Source: a bacterium
GTDB taxonomy: Bacteria; Myxococcota; UBA727; JAUIJE01
Length of the DNA: 64,000 nt
Assembly (NCBI GenBank): GCA_030431455.1
Contig: JAUIJE010000006.1
Location: 248,001-312,000 of the forward strand
Direction: 5' to 3'
The translations under genes were made by a program, and so were the position numbers. Within the stretch, counting starts at the first letter, position 1. Each line of letters starts with the position of its first letter. The notes under the pieces are model-generated. The model ran no database searches. It saw nothing but the letters and a program-made list of their open reading frames with translations, and had not been told where the DNA came from. Of this stretch, positions 63,066-64,000 are shown piece by piece.

Positions 63066-64000
63066 TCAGAAGCCGAGGCGGTAGCCCACCGACGCGGACA
63101 CCCCGGTGGGGGTGCCGAACGCAATGGGACTGATCGCGTAGTAGTAGCCGGCGCGCACCTGGGCCTCGAGCTCGCCGGGCCCGAGCCGGTAGGCGGCCCC
63201 CAGCGACAGGTGCGCCCCGGGAGCGATGTACGTGAACCGGCCCGCAATGCCATTGGGAGCGAACACGGTGAGATCGCCCACCGTCACCCCCGCGCCCCCG
63301 CCGAGATGCAGCACCACATCGTCGAGCACCAGGGGGCGCCAGGCCACTTCCAGCGCGAACGGAAAAGCCTGGTGGAACTTCACGTCCTGGCGCCCGGTGG
63401 CGTGCTCCACCGGCAGGGGCACGCTCGGCAAGTAGGCAAGATTGACCCCCACGTGCAGGGCCTCGTCGAGCACCCAGGGCACCCGGAGCAACAAGCTCGC
63501 CTCGGGCCCGGCCGCGAACACGGACCCGTAGTTCCAATCCGTGCGCAATGACAATGCAGCGGTGAGCACGGGGCGGGGCGGGGGCAGGACCTGGACCGCG
63601 GTGCGGGCCTCGACGGGGCCGGCTTTTGCGGTCACCGCGACGTTCTTGATCTGGCTGACCCGGTGGGGCACGAACTGCGCGGTCATGATCAACCCGTCGC
63701 GGCTCTCGCCCACCACCTCGCCCCCCTCGCTGGCGAAGCGCACCCCCTCCGCGGGGACCTGGTTGCCGGCCTGGTCGAAGGCGCGCACGGACAGCGCGGT
63801 GGTGTGTTGGCCGTCGGACAGCACCTTGCCCGGGGGGTCAAACCGCAGCCGGGCCAACGCGCCGGCCTCGAGCTTGACGAAGGCCCCGCCCAGTTCCTCG
63901 CCGGTGGTGGTGCGGGCCACCAGGTTGGCCCGCTTGCGCTGGATGTTGCGGGGCAGAACCCAATGTGCCTGGACACGGCCGGGCCCCACCCGGGTGTAGT
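63066..64000 (-). CDS. Ig-like/outer-membrane beta-barrel protein, 5-prime end cut by window edge
   Basis: The frame is open from the right edge to the stop at 63066, so the true start is outside. The visible part reads YTRVGPGRVQAHWVLPRNIQ and contains bacterial Ig-like repeats (SVRAFDQAGNQVPAEGVRFAS, then VAVTAKAGPVEARTAV) followed by a C-terminal beta-barrel of about 190 residues, with alternating hydrophobic strands and a terminal aromatic (VSASVGYRLGF) as in outer-membrane proteins. It is probably a surface-exposed anchor or adhesin. No partner is visible. Confidence 0.85.
   Translation of the reverse strand, partial: YTRVGPGRVQAHWVLPRNIQRKRANLVARTTTGEELGGAFVKLEAGALARLRFDPPGKVLSDGQHTTALSVRAFDQAGNQVPAEGVRFASEGGEVVGESRDGLIMTAQFVPHRVSQIKNVAVTAKAGPVEARTAVQVLPPPRPVLTAALSLRTDWNYGSVFAAGPEASLLLRVPWVLDEALHVGVNLAYLPSVPLPVEHATGRQDVKFHQAFPFALEVAWRPLVLDDVVLHLGGGAGVTVGDLTVFAPNGIAGRFTYIAPGAHLSLGAAYRLGPGELEAQVRAGYYYAISPIAFGTPTGVSASVGYRLGF
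63245..63255. repeat. Iterated dyad CAATGNCATTG, perfect copy
   Basis: CAATGCCATTG inside the outer-membrane protein gene, read on the minus strand as Asn-Gly-Ile. Another relative (CAATGACAATG) is at 63546-63556. Confidence 0.6.

Overview
The window is GC-rich bacterial chromosome (about 70 percent GC by eye), densely coded on both strands. It carries no insertion sequence, phage block or CRISPR array that I can see. The best guess for the organism is a Myxococcota-like (formerly deltaproteobacterial) bacterium. The reasons are the many secreted proteins with long Gly-Asp spacers, the C-terminal Cys/hydrophobic/Arg tails of MYXO-CTERM type, the Cys-rich DUF4215 repeats, an AgmX/PglI-type protein and an FHA-type sigma54 activator. 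This is inferred from protein style, not from a marker gene.

Layout. 1-9.4 kb: a cut-off secreted protein, a very large secreted protein overlapping a HEAT-repeat protein that may be vitellogenin-like, an SDR overlapping a divergent QueA relative, and an FG-GAP/UnbV lipoprotein. 9.4-17.5 kb: phosphodiesterase, surface subtilase, glyoxalase I, a prodomain-like lipoprotein overlapping a DinG-type helicase, and an FHA/sigma54 activator. 17.6-26.3 kb: amidohydrolase and TetR regulator around a perfect operator, a pterin pair (folM-like and a FolB-cupin fusion), yajQ, purD and a lipoprotein, then a thioredoxin-like protein coupled to a glycosyltransferase. 26.3-31.4 kb: a peptidoglycan-binding amidase-like surface protein, tRNA-Ser(UGA) followed by a 142-bp tandem repeat that copies the last 19 nt of the tRNA, a feruloyl-CoA synthase-like enzyme and a GFA protein. 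31.4-44.3 kb: a LamG lipoprotein, a FlgO/TolB-like protein, a secreted repeat protein, GNAT, Fe-S photolyase, small stress/metabolic genes, an EF-hand plus Cys-amidase-like protein, an AgmX-like protein, a trypsin-like protease opposite a LuxR regulator, and dinB with a LexA-type box. 44.6-52.3 kb: an LDLa/DUF4215/PPC lipoprotein, a glucuronoyl-esterase-like lipoprotein, peroxiredoxin, NhaR opposite a SulP transporter, and a Tat-type archaemetzincin. 52.3-64 kb: pth and rplY, MAPEG, two tandem heme-motif/Gly-Asp paralogues with matching terminators, glnB-glnA-methyltransferase, a two-LamG lipoprotein, a membrane protein, a heme/copper monooxygenase-like lipoprotein, and a cut-off outer-membrane protein.

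How it fits together. Ordinary housekeeping (pth, rplY, purD, glnBA, dinB, dinG, tRNA-Ser) is interspersed with a cell-surface repertoire: lipoproteins and C-terminally anchored enzymes whose low-complexity spacers always sit next to the membrane anchor. I found no single new multi-gene defence or biosynthetic system. The two most unusual signals are at DNA level: the tRNA-Ser 3-prime-end tandem repeat (similar in design to the E. coli tyrT/rtT arrangement), and a strongly over-represented dyad, CAATGNCATTG and relatives, laid over coding sequences in several frames.
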